DNA from: Raoultibacter timonensis
GTDB lineage: Bacteria > Actinomycetota > Coriobacteriia > Coriobacteriales > Eggerthellaceae
Direction: 5' to 3'
Assembly (NCBI RefSeq): GCF_900240215.1
Contig: NZ_LT964681.1
Coordinates: 26,071-73,778, forward strand
Length of the DNA: 47,708 nt
Part shown: positions 34,736 to 43,499 of the stretch, one piece after another
Numbering within the stretch: position 1 is the first letter of the stretch
Layout of the letters: every line of letters starts with the position of its first letter
The notes under the pieces: generated by a model
What the model was told of the DNA's origin: nothing
Databases searched by the model: none
Seen by the model: the letters and a program-made list of their open reading frames with translations, nothing else
Program-made: the position numbers and the translations under genes

Positions 34736-34767
34736 AAAGCGAGGCGACCTCAGCCGCCCCGCTTTTT
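34736..34767 (+). terminator. T-tailed hairpin downstream of the regulator gene
   Basis: Stem AAAGCG-A-GGCG (34736-34746) with CGCC-C-CGCTTT (34755-34765), one A-C mismatch, and T-run 34763-34767 on the plus strand. It lies 22 bp past the minus-strand regulator stop, so it may serve both strands, but the T-run favours a plus-strand transcript. Confidence 0.6.
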
Positions 34768-34788
34768 CATAGCCGCTTTGCCTGCGAG

Positions 34789-35541
34789 CTACTTCAGCCA
34801 GTATTCGGTTCCGTCTTTCGTACGGCCCATGAAGCCGTAGTCGACCAGATAGCGACGCAGCATGCTGTAATCCTCGTACACGGCAGCGAGCATCTCGCGC
34901 GTCTCCGCCTCGGTGTATTTCTTGCCGAGCTCGAACAGCTTCGCAACCTCGCTCAGCACGACCACCTGCTTCTTCGCCTTCAACGGGTAGTGACGCAACC
35001 GGAGAGGCCTCATGCTCTCGAATTCGCTCTTGAGGATGCGCTCGCGCTCCTTCTCGGTAATCACGTAGCGGTCGTCCATCATCGTCGCCGTATTGGGGAT
35101 GTCCACGATGTCGTCGGCTTTGCGCGCCTTGCCGCCATCGCCGAACACCTCTTCGTAAACGGCCAGGTAGTACTTCGCCTGCTTCGCCTTCTCGCGGAAG
35201 GTGAACTTCTGATGGCGAACCGTCGACGCCTTGATGCCGAGCTTGTTGGCGATCTCGTTGTCGCTCAGGCCCTCGCCGAACAGCGCGAGCAACTCCTTTT
35301 GCGTATCGGTGAACGTGTTGTATTTCGCACCGCCCTCGATGAGTTTCTTGAGCGAGCTATCGTGCTCGGAGGCGATGTGCTCCCTCGCCGCATACTCGGG
35401 AGTATAGTAGCGATCGCCGATGGGAAACACCTGCCCCCGCGGGAACATGCGCCCGCAGTAGTTGCACACGTGCGCCTTCTCGGCCTCGTCGTAGCGGTAG
35501 CCGTTTCTGATTTCTTCGATAGTCAATGTCCCATAATCCAT
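34789..35541 (-). CDS. Zinc-finger/HTH/DUF2087 transcriptional regulator
   Basis: 250 residues with three parts. An N-terminal zinc finger has Cys26-x2-Cys29 and His55-x4-His60. A LuxR-like helix-turn-helix follows at about 78-118 (FTDTQKELLALFGEGLSDNEIANKLGIKASTVRHQ). A C-terminal DUF2087 domain ends in MLRRYLVDYGFMGRTKDGTEYW. Start is the ATG at 35541 (GGAG 8 nt upstream); an in-frame ATG at 35559 is less likely. Preceded by a near-consensus promoter overlapped by an inverted repeat, suggesting autoregulation. Its targets, possibly the flavoprotein upstream, are unproven. Confidence 0.85.
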   Translation of the reverse strand: MDYGTLTIEEIRNGYRYDEAEKAHVCNYCGRMFPRGQVFPIGDRYYTPEYAAREHIASEHDSSLKKLIEGGAKYNTFTDTQKELLALFGEGLSDNEIANKLGIKASTVRHQKFTFREKAKQAKYYLAVYEEVFGDGGKARKADDIVDIPNTATMMDDRYVITEKERERILKSEFESMRPLRLRHYPLKAKKQVVVLSEVAKLFELGKKYTEAETREMLAAVYEDYSMLRRYLVDYGFMGRTKDGTEYWLK

Positions 35542-35588
35542 TGCGTTTACTCCATTCATACATGCTGTGTTCGCTTGTTCTGTATTTC

Positions 35589-35625
35589 ATAAACGTATTA
35601 TGATTATGTTTATAAATATTGTCAA
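35589..35625 (-). promoter_or_regulatory. Near-consensus promoter with overlapping operator
   Basis: Minus-strand -35 TTGACA (35620-35625) and -10 CATAAT (35597-35602) with a 17-bp spacer, about 55 bp before the regulator start. An inverted repeat, ATAAAC (35589-35594) / GTTTAT (35608-35613), straddles the -10, a typical repression site. Very AT-rich against the genome background. Confidence 0.75.
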
Positions 35626-35653
35626 CATGATACATATTGCATACATATGCGCA

Positions 35654-35686
35654 GAAGGACCTCGGAGTTTCCCCTAGGTCCTTCTT
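35654..35686. terminator. Stem-loop after the third flavoprotein gene
   Basis: Perfect 10-bp stem, AGAAGGACCT (35654-35663) / AGGTCCTTCT (35677-35686), with a 13-nt loop. It lies between the flavoprotein stop and the next gene's promoter on the same strand. Tail TGTTC on plus, GCGCAT on minus: termination is likely but without a good T-run. Confidence 0.6.
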
Positions 35687-35749
35687 GTTCGGATCTTGCC
35701 GCTAGGCCCAACGGCAAGCGCACCGGGCCCGCATCCGGCACCGCGCCAA

Positions 35750-37507
35750 CTAGCTTGCCGCTACGGTTTCGCCGACGAGCTTGCCCATGGTTGTCGCCCA
35801 GCCGATACTGATGCCCGCAATCGGCGTGCAGTACTGCAGAGCGAAACGGCCGCCGCAGCTATTCCCCGTAGCGTAGAGACCGGGTATAGGATCGTCATCG
35901 TAGTCGAGCACCTGCTGGTTTTTATCGGTTACCAATCCACTCAGCTCGACAAGCCCCAACTTGAACTCGCTGCTGTCGATGACCGATGCATAGAACGGCG
36001 GCTCGACGATAGGGTCCATAAGGAATGCGTCTTTGCCAAAATCCTCATCAACCCCCTTTTCGCACAGTTCGTTGTAGCGCTCGATGGAGGCCAGGAAGTT
36101 CTCCTTGGGCTCTCCCGACAACCCAAGGTTATCCGCCAGCTCTTCGAGCGTTTCGCCCGCATACGTCAGGCAGCCGCGAATCTTGTAGCCCTCGGTTCCC
36201 GTTCCCAAGACGTTGGGAATCTCCGCGTCGAGCGTTTCCAGGAATCCGCCATCATGAAAGCCGCCCGTTCCCGGATACACGTGCTCAGGCGCGTTCTTCT
36301 GAATGTACTCGCACCACGAAGCGTCCGCCACACCGTAAATCATGCCTTTAGGCTGGCGCATAACCTGAAACAAATTGCCCCAAACGCCCAGAATGCCCTC
36401 ATTCATGAACCGCAAACCGTCCCGGTTCAGCTGCGGGAGCGCAACACCCCCGAACGCACCTGCGCCCATTGCGCGACCCATCGACGCGCGAGGCCCCGGC
36501 TCCATACGACCGCCCGCCCAACAACCGAGCTTCTGCCCGTCGCCCACACGCCCGCTTCCGACTATTTCGGCGTAATCCTGTTTGCGCGACTGCACAAAAT
36601 CACGGTACTCGTCGTTCAACGCAAAGACCATTTCGGGATTTCCGCTGTAGTCCCCCGCCGCAATGATGACGCCCTTCGAAGCGGAGAACTTCGTATACGT
36701 GCCGTCCGAGGACATGCCGACTACCCCCGCGGCCCGATCGCCGTCCATGACGATCTTCATAGCCCGGCAATCGAAGTACCATGCTGCGCCAAGATCTTCG
36801 GCTGCCGCTTTCAGCGCCTTTGCCGCATCGGGCCAATCGGTACCCTCATCCTGAAAATGAATAGCCGACGACCAGCACTTGTAGCCCGATATTTCGCCAG
36901 GATACCCAGTTGGCTTCGGAACGCCGAAAATACCGCAGTTTTCAACGATGTCATCGCTGAGATGGGAAAGGATCCAATCGAGTACCGAACCGCTTTCCGA
37001 AGCGAACTGCCGGACGAGCTCGTAATTGCTGCGGTTCATGTTCCTGCGAGTCCAATCCTGGATGAACTCCACCTCGTCGATCTCGTCGCCACCGTGGGCT
37101 TTCGACCACGCGGAGTTAAGATGCCCTATATCGTGGCCCAAAAACGTATACACGTCTTCCGTCTGCGTTTCGAGAACAACCACTTTCGCACCCGCCTCGG
37201 CTGCCCCAAGGGCAGCGCAGACCCCGGCGTTTCCGCCGCCGATGACCACCACTTCCGCATCCACGGTTTCGACGATATCGGCATCATCGATCGCGGGTTC
37301 TTCCCCCAACCAATCGAAATACGTCAGATACCCCGCTTGCACAGTCGCGTTTTCCGCGACGCCCGCAGCCGAACCAGCCTCGGCGCTCGCCTCCGATGAC
37401 GCACCCGACGGCGAGCATCCCGCCATACCGAATAGCGCCGCACCAGCACCGACAACCGCGGTTCCCGTTAAAAACGAACGCCTCGACAATCCCTTGCTTG
37501 CATTCAT
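35750..37507 (-). CDS. Tat-exported lipoprotein FAD-dependent reductase (fumarate reductase-like fold)
   Basis: 585 residues. Tat signal LSRRSFLTG (Arg9-Arg10), lipobox MAGC (Cys31), a low-complexity Ala/Ser linker, then the FAD motif GGGNAG (90-95) and NRDGLRFMNEG in the family's FAD-domain position. C-terminus: LYATGNSCGGRFALQYCTPIAG, the same divergence from the fumarate-reductase GGVHGxNR loop as in the other two flavoproteins here. No haem or FMN domain. Start is the ATG at 37507 behind AAAGGA. It is divergent from a LytTR response regulator and its kinase, so this copy is probably under two-component control, unlike the two LuxR-paired copies. Confidence 0.88.
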   Translation of the reverse strand: MNASKGLSRRSFLTGTAVVGAGAALFGMAGCSPSGASSEASAEAGSAAGVAENATVQAGYLTYFDWLGEEPAIDDADIVETVDAEVVVIGGGNAGVCAALGAAEAGAKVVVLETQTEDVYTFLGHDIGHLNSAWSKAHGGDEIDEVEFIQDWTRRNMNRSNYELVRQFASESGSVLDWILSHLSDDIVENCGIFGVPKPTGYPGEISGYKCWSSAIHFQDEGTDWPDAAKALKAAAEDLGAAWYFDCRAMKIVMDGDRAAGVVGMSSDGTYTKFSASKGVIIAAGDYSGNPEMVFALNDEYRDFVQSRKQDYAEIVGSGRVGDGQKLGCWAGGRMEPGPRASMGRAMGAGAFGGVALPQLNRDGLRFMNEGILGVWGNLFQVMRQPKGMIYGVADASWCEYIQKNAPEHVYPGTGGFHDGGFLETLDAEIPNVLGTGTEGYKIRGCLTYAGETLEELADNLGLSGEPKENFLASIERYNELCEKGVDEDFGKDAFLMDPIVEPPFYASVIDSSEFKLGLVELSGLVTDKNQQVLDYDDDPIPGLYATGNSCGGRFALQYCTPIAGISIGWATTMGKLVGETVAAS

Positions 37508-37609
37508 CCCCTTGTCCTTTCCTCGACGGATAGATTCAGCCAACTCGACCGAACACCACGGATAATGGCGATGCCGCCAAGGCGGCGCAACAAAATCCGA
37601 CTGGCTGGC

Positions 37610-37659
37610 CGTCTGCTGCGACCGTCTGGATGCACGGAACAAGCAGACGTCGGTATACT
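37610..37659 (+). promoter_or_regulatory. Promoter and inverted repeat upstream of the LytTR regulator
   Basis: A -10 hexamer TATACT (37654-37659) lies 18 bp before the regulator start; the -35 is weak. An 8-bp inverted repeat, CGTCTGCT (37610-37617) / AGCAGACG (37642-37649), 24-bp spacer, brackets the upstream promoter region. Possibly a site for the LytTR protein controlling both divergent genes. Confidence 0.5.
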
Positions 37660-37677
37660 GAGAGCAGGAGGCTGAAG

Positions 37678-38385
37678 ATGTTCACACTTGCAATGGCCGA
37701 AGATTCCCACGATGACGCCCTGCGGGTAAAACTGCTCTTAGATCGCTGCATCGACGAGGGGTTGTCGCAGATATGCCTGCGCAGCTACGAGAATGGCCGA
37801 GAGTTGCTCGAACACTATACCGATGATGTCGATCTTGTCCTCCTCGACATCGACATGCCCGTCTTAGATGGACTCGCAACCGCCCATGCAATCCGGAAAT
37901 TGGACACCACCGTTTCCATCTGCTTTATGACCAATTACGGACAGCTTGCCCCCGAGGGGTACGCAGTTGATGCCATGGGGTTCCTCATCAAACCGATAAC
38001 CTATCGATCGCTTTATCAGATGCTCAAGAGAGCGGTCGAACGCAGTGCGCGGCGCCGAACGCACCTTATACCGGTTAAACAGGCAAAACAAACGCTTTTC
38101 GTCGATGCAAACGAGATCGCCTACGTGGAAACCGAACGGAAGAAAACCGTCATCCACACCACACGCGGTCCACTACCCTGCAGCGAACCCATGAAGGCGA
38201 TCGAAGAAAAGCTTGCTGGGCATTCGTTTTTCCGCATCCACAACGCATATCTTGTAAGCCTCGCCCATATCCAAACCATCACGCCAACCGATGCCCTTGT
38301 CAGCGACCAGACTCTTCCTGTAAGCAAACACCGCAAACAGGATTTTCTTGCAGCATTGACCAACTATGTAGGGAAAACGATATGA
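37678..38385 (+). CDS. LytTR-family response regulator
   Basis: 235 residues. Receiver domain (phospho-acceptor Asp57 in LLDIDMP; Lys in FLIKP) followed by a LytTR DNA-binding domain from about 135 (EIAYVETERKKTVIHTTRG, FFRIHNAYLVSLAHIQ, LPVSKHRKQDF). Start is the ATG at 37678 behind AGGAGG. Its stop overlaps the kinase start (ATGA). Divergent from the third Tat flavoprotein, the likely target. LytTR systems often respond to peptides, but here the pairing suggests a metabolite; this is inference. Confidence 0.92.
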   Translation: MFTLAMAEDSHDDALRVKLLLDRCIDEGLSQICLRSYENGRELLEHYTDDVDLVLLDIDMPVLDGLATAHAIRKLDTTVSICFMTNYGQLAPEGYAVDAMGFLIKPITYRSLYQMLKRAVERSARRRTHLIPVKQAKQTLFVDANEIAYVETERKKTVIHTTRGPLPCSEPMKAIEEKLAGHSFFRIHNAYLVSLAHIQTITPTDALVSDQTLPVSKHRKQDFLAALTNYVGKTI

Positions 38386-39725
38386 TCACCAATTACATGC
38401 TCGCCTACACCGATCCGTTCTGGATCGTCGCATCGGCCGCAGAGCTCGCCCTGCTCGTTGCCTTCGTTCGTCCGCTGGAACGCAAGCGCATGACGTCTAT
38501 CAAGGCCGCATCGTACGGGATCGTCCTGTTCGCCCTTTGGCATGGCGTACATCTGCTCCACTTCGATTTCGTGTTCGATTTCATACTCAACATCGCAGTG
38601 ATCACCGCATACCTCGCCCTTACGCGAAACACTCGCAATGGTCAATCCCTTTACCTTGCGTGCGTATTTCTCCTCTGCTCTGAGATTGGAAAAATCATCA
38701 CTGTCGACGGCATCATGCAGCCGCTCTTCAGTGCGCTTTCGCCCTTGTCGACCATCGCAATCACGTCCATCTGGATAGCCCTTTACGTCGCCTTCGACGC
38801 CCTCGCGCTCTTCGCTATATCGCGATGGGTTTTCGGCGAGGGAGTAGGACGTCTTTCCTGGAGCCAAAGCCTGTTCATCCTTCTGCCGCTTATCCCCTAT
38901 ACCTACATCCGCACCAGCGGATACGTATACGATTCGACAAACCACACGCTGTACCAGGATATGGTGCTCATCCTTGTTCTCCTCAGCGTATGCACGATCG
39001 CAATCATCGTCGCAAATGCGCACAATCTTTCAGCGCAGATCCAACGCAACGAGCTTCTGCACATGCAGGCGCTCCTTCGCGAACAGCACATGCAGTATCT
39101 AGCGGGAAAAACAGCGGTCGATGCGGTAAACAGACGGTACCACGATCTCAAGCAGTACATCGGCAAAATCGAAGACCTCGGGCGAGGCGGATACACTCCC
39201 GACAAGCATGATATCGAGGAATTCGCCTCTGCCGTGAAGCAAGAAATCGAACCCCTTGCTTGCGAGATGCAGACAGGAAACGAAGTGCTTGACATCCTTT
39301 TGACCGAAAAGCGCAGAATCTGCTGGGACAACGGGATCAGACCAGCATTTTACGTTGACGGCAGCAAACTCGGGTTCATGAACAGCTTCGACCTATGCGC
39401 CATCGTCGGCAACGCGGTCGATAACGCCATAGAGGCCTCTCAGAAGCTTCCCTCAAACGAAGTGAAAGACATCTGTCTCACCATCACCTACACGAACGAC
39501 CTCGCCGTAATCCAATGTAGAAACCAGTTTTCAGGAGCGATCGATTGCGAAACAGCCTCGATAGGAACGACCAAGGCCGATACGGAAAACCACGGATTCG
39601 GCATCAAGAGCATGCGGCTCACTGCCGAATCGTACGGCGGCTACCTTTCATGGGATATTGCAGACGATGAGTTCGTGCTGACCATCATGATCCCGATCGG
39701 CCCGAATGAGGTGATCGCGCGATAG
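38382..39725 (+). CDS. GHKL sensor histidine kinase (AgrC/LytS-like)
   Basis: 447 residues with about six transmembrane helices in the first 220. A coiled region follows with the phospho-acceptor His in RYHDLKQYI (about residue 252), and a GHKL-type ATPase with VGNAVDNAIEAS and NHGFGIKSM. No extracytoplasmic sensor domain, so the ligand is probably sensed within the membrane. Its ATG overlaps the regulator stop by 4 nt. Forms a two-component system with the LytTR protein. Confidence 0.92.
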   Translation: MITNYMLAYTDPFWIVASAAELALLVAFVRPLERKRMTSIKAASYGIVLFALWHGVHLLHFDFVFDFILNIAVITAYLALTRNTRNGQSLYLACVFLLCSEIGKIITVDGIMQPLFSALSPLSTIAITSIWIALYVAFDALALFAISRWVFGEGVGRLSWSQSLFILLPLIPYTYIRTSGYVYDSTNHTLYQDMVLILVLLSVCTIAIIVANAHNLSAQIQRNELLHMQALLREQHMQYLAGKTAVDAVNRRYHDLKQYIGKIEDLGRGGYTPDKHDIEEFASAVKQEIEPLACEMQTGNEVLDILLTEKRRICWDNGIRPAFYVDGSKLGFMNSFDLCAIVGNAVDNAIEASQKLPSNEVKDICLTITYTNDLAVIQCRNQFSGAIDCETASIGTTKADTENHGFGIKSMRLTAESYGGYLSWDIADDEFVLTIMIPIGPNEVIAR

Positions 39726-39755
39726 CAAACATGCCGCCGGTCCACCGCAAACGAA

Positions 39756-39811
39756 CAGGGCGGACGCCCGAAGACGCCCGCCCTGCAATCGCCTGCCGCC
39801 GCTTGCAGGCG
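39756..39811. terminator. Two stem-loops between convergent kinase and pheT genes
   Basis: Stem CAGGGCGG/CCGCCCTG (39756-39763/39778-39785) and stem CGCCTGC/GCAGGCG (39790-39796/39805-39811) stand side by side in the 99-bp convergent gap. Neither has a T-run; together they probably end transcription from both sides. Confidence 0.5.
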
Positions 39812-39824
39812 GCTATCCGTGCGG

Positions 39825-42320
39825 TTACCCGCGCACCTCGGCACCGGTTGCTGCCGACACCTTTTTGATCAGGCGCTCGTGGGCCTTATCGACCTCTTCG
39901 CTCGTCAGCGTACGATCCTGCGCACGATAGGTGAGCGCATAGGCCATCGACTTCTTGCCTTTTCCGACCCGCTCGTCATCGCGGTACACGTCGAACAATT
40001 CCGCCTTCTCGAGCATCTTGCCGCCCGCCGAGCTCATACACTGCATGAGGCGCTCGTGCGCCACGCCCTCGTCAACGACGAATGCAACGTCCATCGATAC
40101 CGCCGGGAACACCGGCACGTCGATGTAATCGCGTGCGGGGCAGCTCGCCTTGACGAGCGCATCCACATCGAACTCGAACGCAACCACGGGAGCCGTAGCC
40201 TCGTAGGCCTCCGTCGCGAGCGGATGGAGCTCGCCCACCCAACCGAGCACGGCGCCGCTGCTGAGCACTTCGGCCGCACGGCCGGGCTGCAAGTGCGGTG
40301 CCTCTTCAGCATCGAGAGCCTTGAAGCGCACCTTGGGGATGGCGAGCTCGCGGACCAGATTCTCAATCACGCCCTTGCCGTCGAAGAAATCGAACGGCGC
40401 GGGGTTCGCGTTCCAACCAGCCTCGCCCATTGCTCCCGCCAGCACGCCGGCAAGCTTCTGCTTCTCCTTGGGCTTCTTGCGCCCCTCGGCCCCGAAGAAC
40501 ACGACGCCCATCTCGTAGAGCTGTATGTTCTTCACGCCGTGGCTCTGATTGTAAGCAACCGAACGCAAAAGGCCGGGAATGATGCTTTGCCGCATGATCG
40601 ACTGATCCGCATTCATCGGATTGATAAGCTCGACGGGAATGCCCAAGCCGTCGGTTTTCATGCGCAGACGCTCGAGCTCGGTCGGCTCGGCGAACGAGTA
40701 GGTCATGGTTTCGTTCAAACCGCTCGCACGGAGCGCCGCATGGATGACCGACACCTTCTGCTCTGCTACGCTGCGCGTGCCGACGCGCCCGCGCCCGCCC
40801 GGAAGCGTTGCGGGAACGCGGTCCATCCCGTACAGGCGCAAAACCTCCTCGTACAGATCGATCTCGCGCTCGAGATCGGGACGGAACGTCGGCGCGACAA
40901 CCGACAAGGCGTCAGCCTCGTCGGAATCGGCAACCTCGCAGCCCAAGCGGCGCAGAGCGTCCTCGATGAAGTCACGGGGAATGTCGGTACCCACCATGTC
41001 GCAGAAGCGCGCAATGCGGAAAACCAGCTGCGGGGCCTCGGACTTCAGCGGCCATTCGTCCACGATACCTGCGGCGTTGTCCGCAGCGCAGCTCACCGCT
41101 CCGCCGGCGACCTCCACGATGAGCGCCGCAGCGGCGGCCGAGCGCAGGTCGATCCCGTGATCGTCAACACCGCGCTCGTAGCGCATGGAGCTTTCGCTGA
41201 TGAGGCCGAGGTTGCGGCTCGTACGGCTCGTACGCCCCGCTTCGAAGGTGGCCGCCTCGAGCAGTATGTCGACCGTCTGGTCGGTAACCTCGGTATCGAG
41301 CCCGCCCATGACGCCGGCAAGCGCAACCGCACCGCGCTCGGGCGTAGCGATGACCGTCATGTCGGAGGTGAGTTCGCGCGCCTCGCCGTCGAGCGTTACG
41401 AGCTTCTCGCCGTCTTCGGCAGCGCGGATCACCACATGGGCGCATCCGTCTGCGCCGGTGAGCTTATGCAGGTCGAACGCGTGGAGAGGCTGTCCGAACA
41501 GGAACAGGATGTAATTCGTCACGTCGACGATGTTGTTGATGGAACGCTGACCGATGGCCGCCAGGCGCTCGACCATCCAGTCGGGGCTCGGCCCCACCTT
41601 GCACCCGCGGATGACGCGCGCCGAATAACGGGGGCAGCGCTTCGGATCGTCGATGGTCACGCTTACCGCCGAATCAACCGGCACCGCCTCCTGATCGAGC
41701 CGCATTTCAGACGCCATCGCGGCAAGCGGGTTCGTCCAATCGCGCTGGTACATCGCGCCCAGCTCGCGCGCCATGCCAACCATGCTCAGGCAATCGGGGC
41801 GATTCGGTGTGATTTCCAGGTCGAGCACCGTATCGGTCAGCTGCCGGTACTCCGCAAACGGGACGCCGATGGGCGCGTCCTCGGGAAGGATCATGATCCC
41901 GTCATGATCGTTGCCGAGCCCCAGTTCGCGCTCCGAGCAGTTCATGCCGCAGCTCGCGACTCCGCGCAATTTCGATTTCTTGATCTTGATGCCGCCCGGA
42001 AGCTCCGCGCCCACCATCGCCACAACGATATGGTCGCCCGCATCGAAGTTCTGCGCGCCGCACACGATCTGCAGCGGCTCCGGATTGCCGTCGGCGTCCG
42101 CGTTGCAGGCGCCCACGTCCACCGTCGTCACCCACATGTGGTCCGAATCGGGATGCTTTTCCTTGGTGACGACCTGACCGCACACGATGTTCTCGAACGC
42201 GGCGCCGACGGTCTCGACGCCCTCGACGCCCGTACCGGTCAGATCGAGCCTGTCGCAGAGGGCCTTCGTATCGGCTGGCACGTCTACGTATTCGCTAAGC
42301 CATTTGAGAGATACTTTCAT
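39825..42320 (-). CDS. pheT: Phenylalanine--tRNA ligase beta subunit
   Basis: 831 residues; partner of PheS in the alpha2-beta2 enzyme charging tRNA-Phe. Domains in order: N-terminal B1 and tRNA-binding (EMAP/OB) region (MKVSLKWLSEYVDVP..., HPDSDHMWVTTVDVG), B3/B4 editing domain (RCPRYSARVIRG), B5, the catalytic-like core, and the C-terminal ferredoxin-fold anticodon-binding domain (PVFPAVSMDVAFVVDEGVAHERL). Start is the ATG at 42320 behind GGAAGG, 14 bp after pheS. Same operon and T-box control as pheS. Full length for the family. Confidence 0.96.
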   Translation of the reverse strand: MKVSLKWLSEYVDVPADTKALCDRLDLTGTGVEGVETVGAAFENIVCGQVVTKEKHPDSDHMWVTTVDVGACNADADGNPEPLQIVCGAQNFDAGDHIVVAMVGAELPGGIKIKKSKLRGVASCGMNCSERELGLGNDHDGIMILPEDAPIGVPFAEYRQLTDTVLDLEITPNRPDCLSMVGMARELGAMYQRDWTNPLAAMASEMRLDQEAVPVDSAVSVTIDDPKRCPRYSARVIRGCKVGPSPDWMVERLAAIGQRSINNIVDVTNYILFLFGQPLHAFDLHKLTGADGCAHVVIRAAEDGEKLVTLDGEARELTSDMTVIATPERGAVALAGVMGGLDTEVTDQTVDILLEAATFEAGRTSRTSRNLGLISESSMRYERGVDDHGIDLRSAAAAALIVEVAGGAVSCAADNAAGIVDEWPLKSEAPQLVFRIARFCDMVGTDIPRDFIEDALRRLGCEVADSDEADALSVVAPTFRPDLEREIDLYEEVLRLYGMDRVPATLPGGRGRVGTRSVAEQKVSVIHAALRASGLNETMTYSFAEPTELERLRMKTDGLGIPVELINPMNADQSIMRQSIIPGLLRSVAYNQSHGVKNIQLYEMGVVFFGAEGRKKPKEKQKLAGVLAGAMGEAGWNANPAPFDFFDGKGVIENLVRELAIPKVRFKALDAEEAPHLQPGRAAEVLSSGAVLGWVGELHPLATEAYEATAPVVAFEFDVDALVKASCPARDYIDVPVFPAVSMDVAFVVDEGVAHERLMQCMSSAGGKMLEKAELFDVYRDDERVGKGKKSMAYALTYRAQDRTLTSEEVDKAHERLIKKVSAATGAEVRG

Positions 42321-42334
42321 TGGGATGCCTTCCG

Positions 42335-43396
42335 CTAGAATTGACGCAGGAACCGCATGTCGCCTTCGAGCAGCATGCGCAAATCGGGCACGTTGTATTT
42401 GAGGCACGCGATGCGCTCGACGCCCATGCCGAACGCGAAGCCGGAATACTCCTCCGGATCGATCCCCGACATGGAGAGCACGTTCGGATCGACCATGCCG
42501 CAGCCGAGGATCTCGAGCCAGCCCGTTCCCTTGCAGAAACGGCAGCCTTCGCCATGGCAGATGCCGCAGCTCACATCGACTTCGGCAGAGGGTTCCGTAA
42601 ACGGGAAGTAATGGGCGCGGAACCGCGTCTTGCGGTCGGGTCCGAACATCTGCTTGCACAGGTAATCGAGCGTCCCCTTGAGATCGCCGAACGTGATTCC
42701 CTTGTCTATAACAAGGCCCTCGATCTGGGTGAACTGTGGCAGATGGCTCGGATCCGCCACATCGCGGCGGTACACCTTGCCCGGAGCGATAACGAAGATG
42801 GGGAGCTCCTGATCCTCCATAGCGTGCACCTGCACGGTCGATGTCTGCGTGCGCAGCAGCACGTCCGACTCCCCGCGCACGTTGGCAACTGCACCCGAGA
42901 GGTCGCGTACGTAAAACGTGTCGGCCAAGCCGCGCGATGGGTGGTCGGCCGGTGCGTTCAAGGCCTCGAAGTTGTAGTAGTCGGTTTCCACCTCGGGACC
43001 CGACACCACCGTGTAGCCGATGCCGAGGAACACCTCGGCGATTTCATCGGTGATGCGGCTGATGAGGTGACGTGTACCCATCTGCTGGGCACGGCCCGGA
43101 AGCGTCACGTCCACCGCACTCGCGTCGATCTTCGCCGCGAGCTCCGCAGCCGAGAGCTCGGCTTTGCGCGCCTCGAGGGCTCCCTCGACGGCGATGCGTA
43201 CCTCGTTGGCGGTTTTGCCCACGGAAGCGCGCTCCTCTTTGGGCACGCTGCCCATCGAACGCAGATACCCGGTGAGCGTGCCCGACTTGCCGAGCACGGC
43301 GATGCGCACCTGTTCGAGCGCTGCGGAATCCGCCGCCTGCTCGATGGCGGCGAGCGCTTCGGAGCGAAGCGCCGCCAATTCGTCTGTTAGTGCCAT
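42335..43396 (-). CDS. pheS: Phenylalanine--tRNA ligase alpha subunit
   Basis: 353 residues; catalytic subunit of PheRS. N-terminal coiled coil, then class II motifs: motif 1 around HLISRITDEIAEVFLGIGY; motif 2 region RTQTSTVQVHAM...GKVYRRD; motif 3 GFAFGMGVERIACLKY. A CGICHGEGCRFCKGTGW insert could bind zinc. Start is the ATG at 43396 behind AGGCAGGA. Preceded by a phenylalanine-type T-box leader, so expression should rise when tRNA-Phe is uncharged. Confidence 0.97.
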   Translation of the reverse strand: MALTDELAALRSEALAAIEQAADSAALEQVRIAVLGKSGTLTGYLRSMGSVPKEERASVGKTANEVRIAVEGALEARKAELSAAELAAKIDASAVDVTLPGRAQQMGTRHLISRITDEIAEVFLGIGYTVVSGPEVETDYYNFEALNAPADHPSRGLADTFYVRDLSGAVANVRGESDVLLRTQTSTVQVHAMEDQELPIFVIAPGKVYRRDVADPSHLPQFTQIEGLVIDKGITFGDLKGTLDYLCKQMFGPDRKTRFRAHYFPFTEPSAEVDVSCGICHGEGCRFCKGTGWLEILGCGMVDPNVLSMSGIDPEEYSGFAFGMGVERIACLKYNVPDLRMLLEGDMRFLRQF

Positions 43397-43451
43397 GTTC
43401 CTGCCTTTCGTCATCACCCCGCGCTGCGGAAACCGTCCGGGCGCGAGCAAT

Positions 43452-43499
43452 AAAAAAGAGCCCTATCCATCCTTTTGTCCAAGGACGAGATAAGACTCT
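43452..43499 (-). terminator. T-box leader terminator
   Basis: On the minus strand, AGAGTCTTATC...TCCTT pairs imperfectly with AAGGA...GATAGGGCTCT and is followed by six T (43457-43452). This is the regulated terminator of the pheST T-box; the antiterminator form would sequester its 5' arm. Confidence 0.85.

Larger units (their letters stand above)
34126..34788. other. Gene-free repeat region
   Basis: 663 bp between two regulator genes. Short frames exist on both strands but are Arg/Ala-rich, lack ribosome sites and run through the repeats, so I call none. Contents, left to right: an AT-containing stretch at 34180-34240 that could promote the XRE gene; 17-bp tandem repeats (34294-34390); a long inverted repeat (34403-34533); featureless sequence; and a T-tailed hairpin (34736-34767). 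Confidence 0.7.

Noticed and set aside
39819..42338. Long open frame of 839 codons on the plus strand
   Set aside because: Fully antisense to pheT, Arg/His-rich, no family likeness; an artefact of high-GC codon use.
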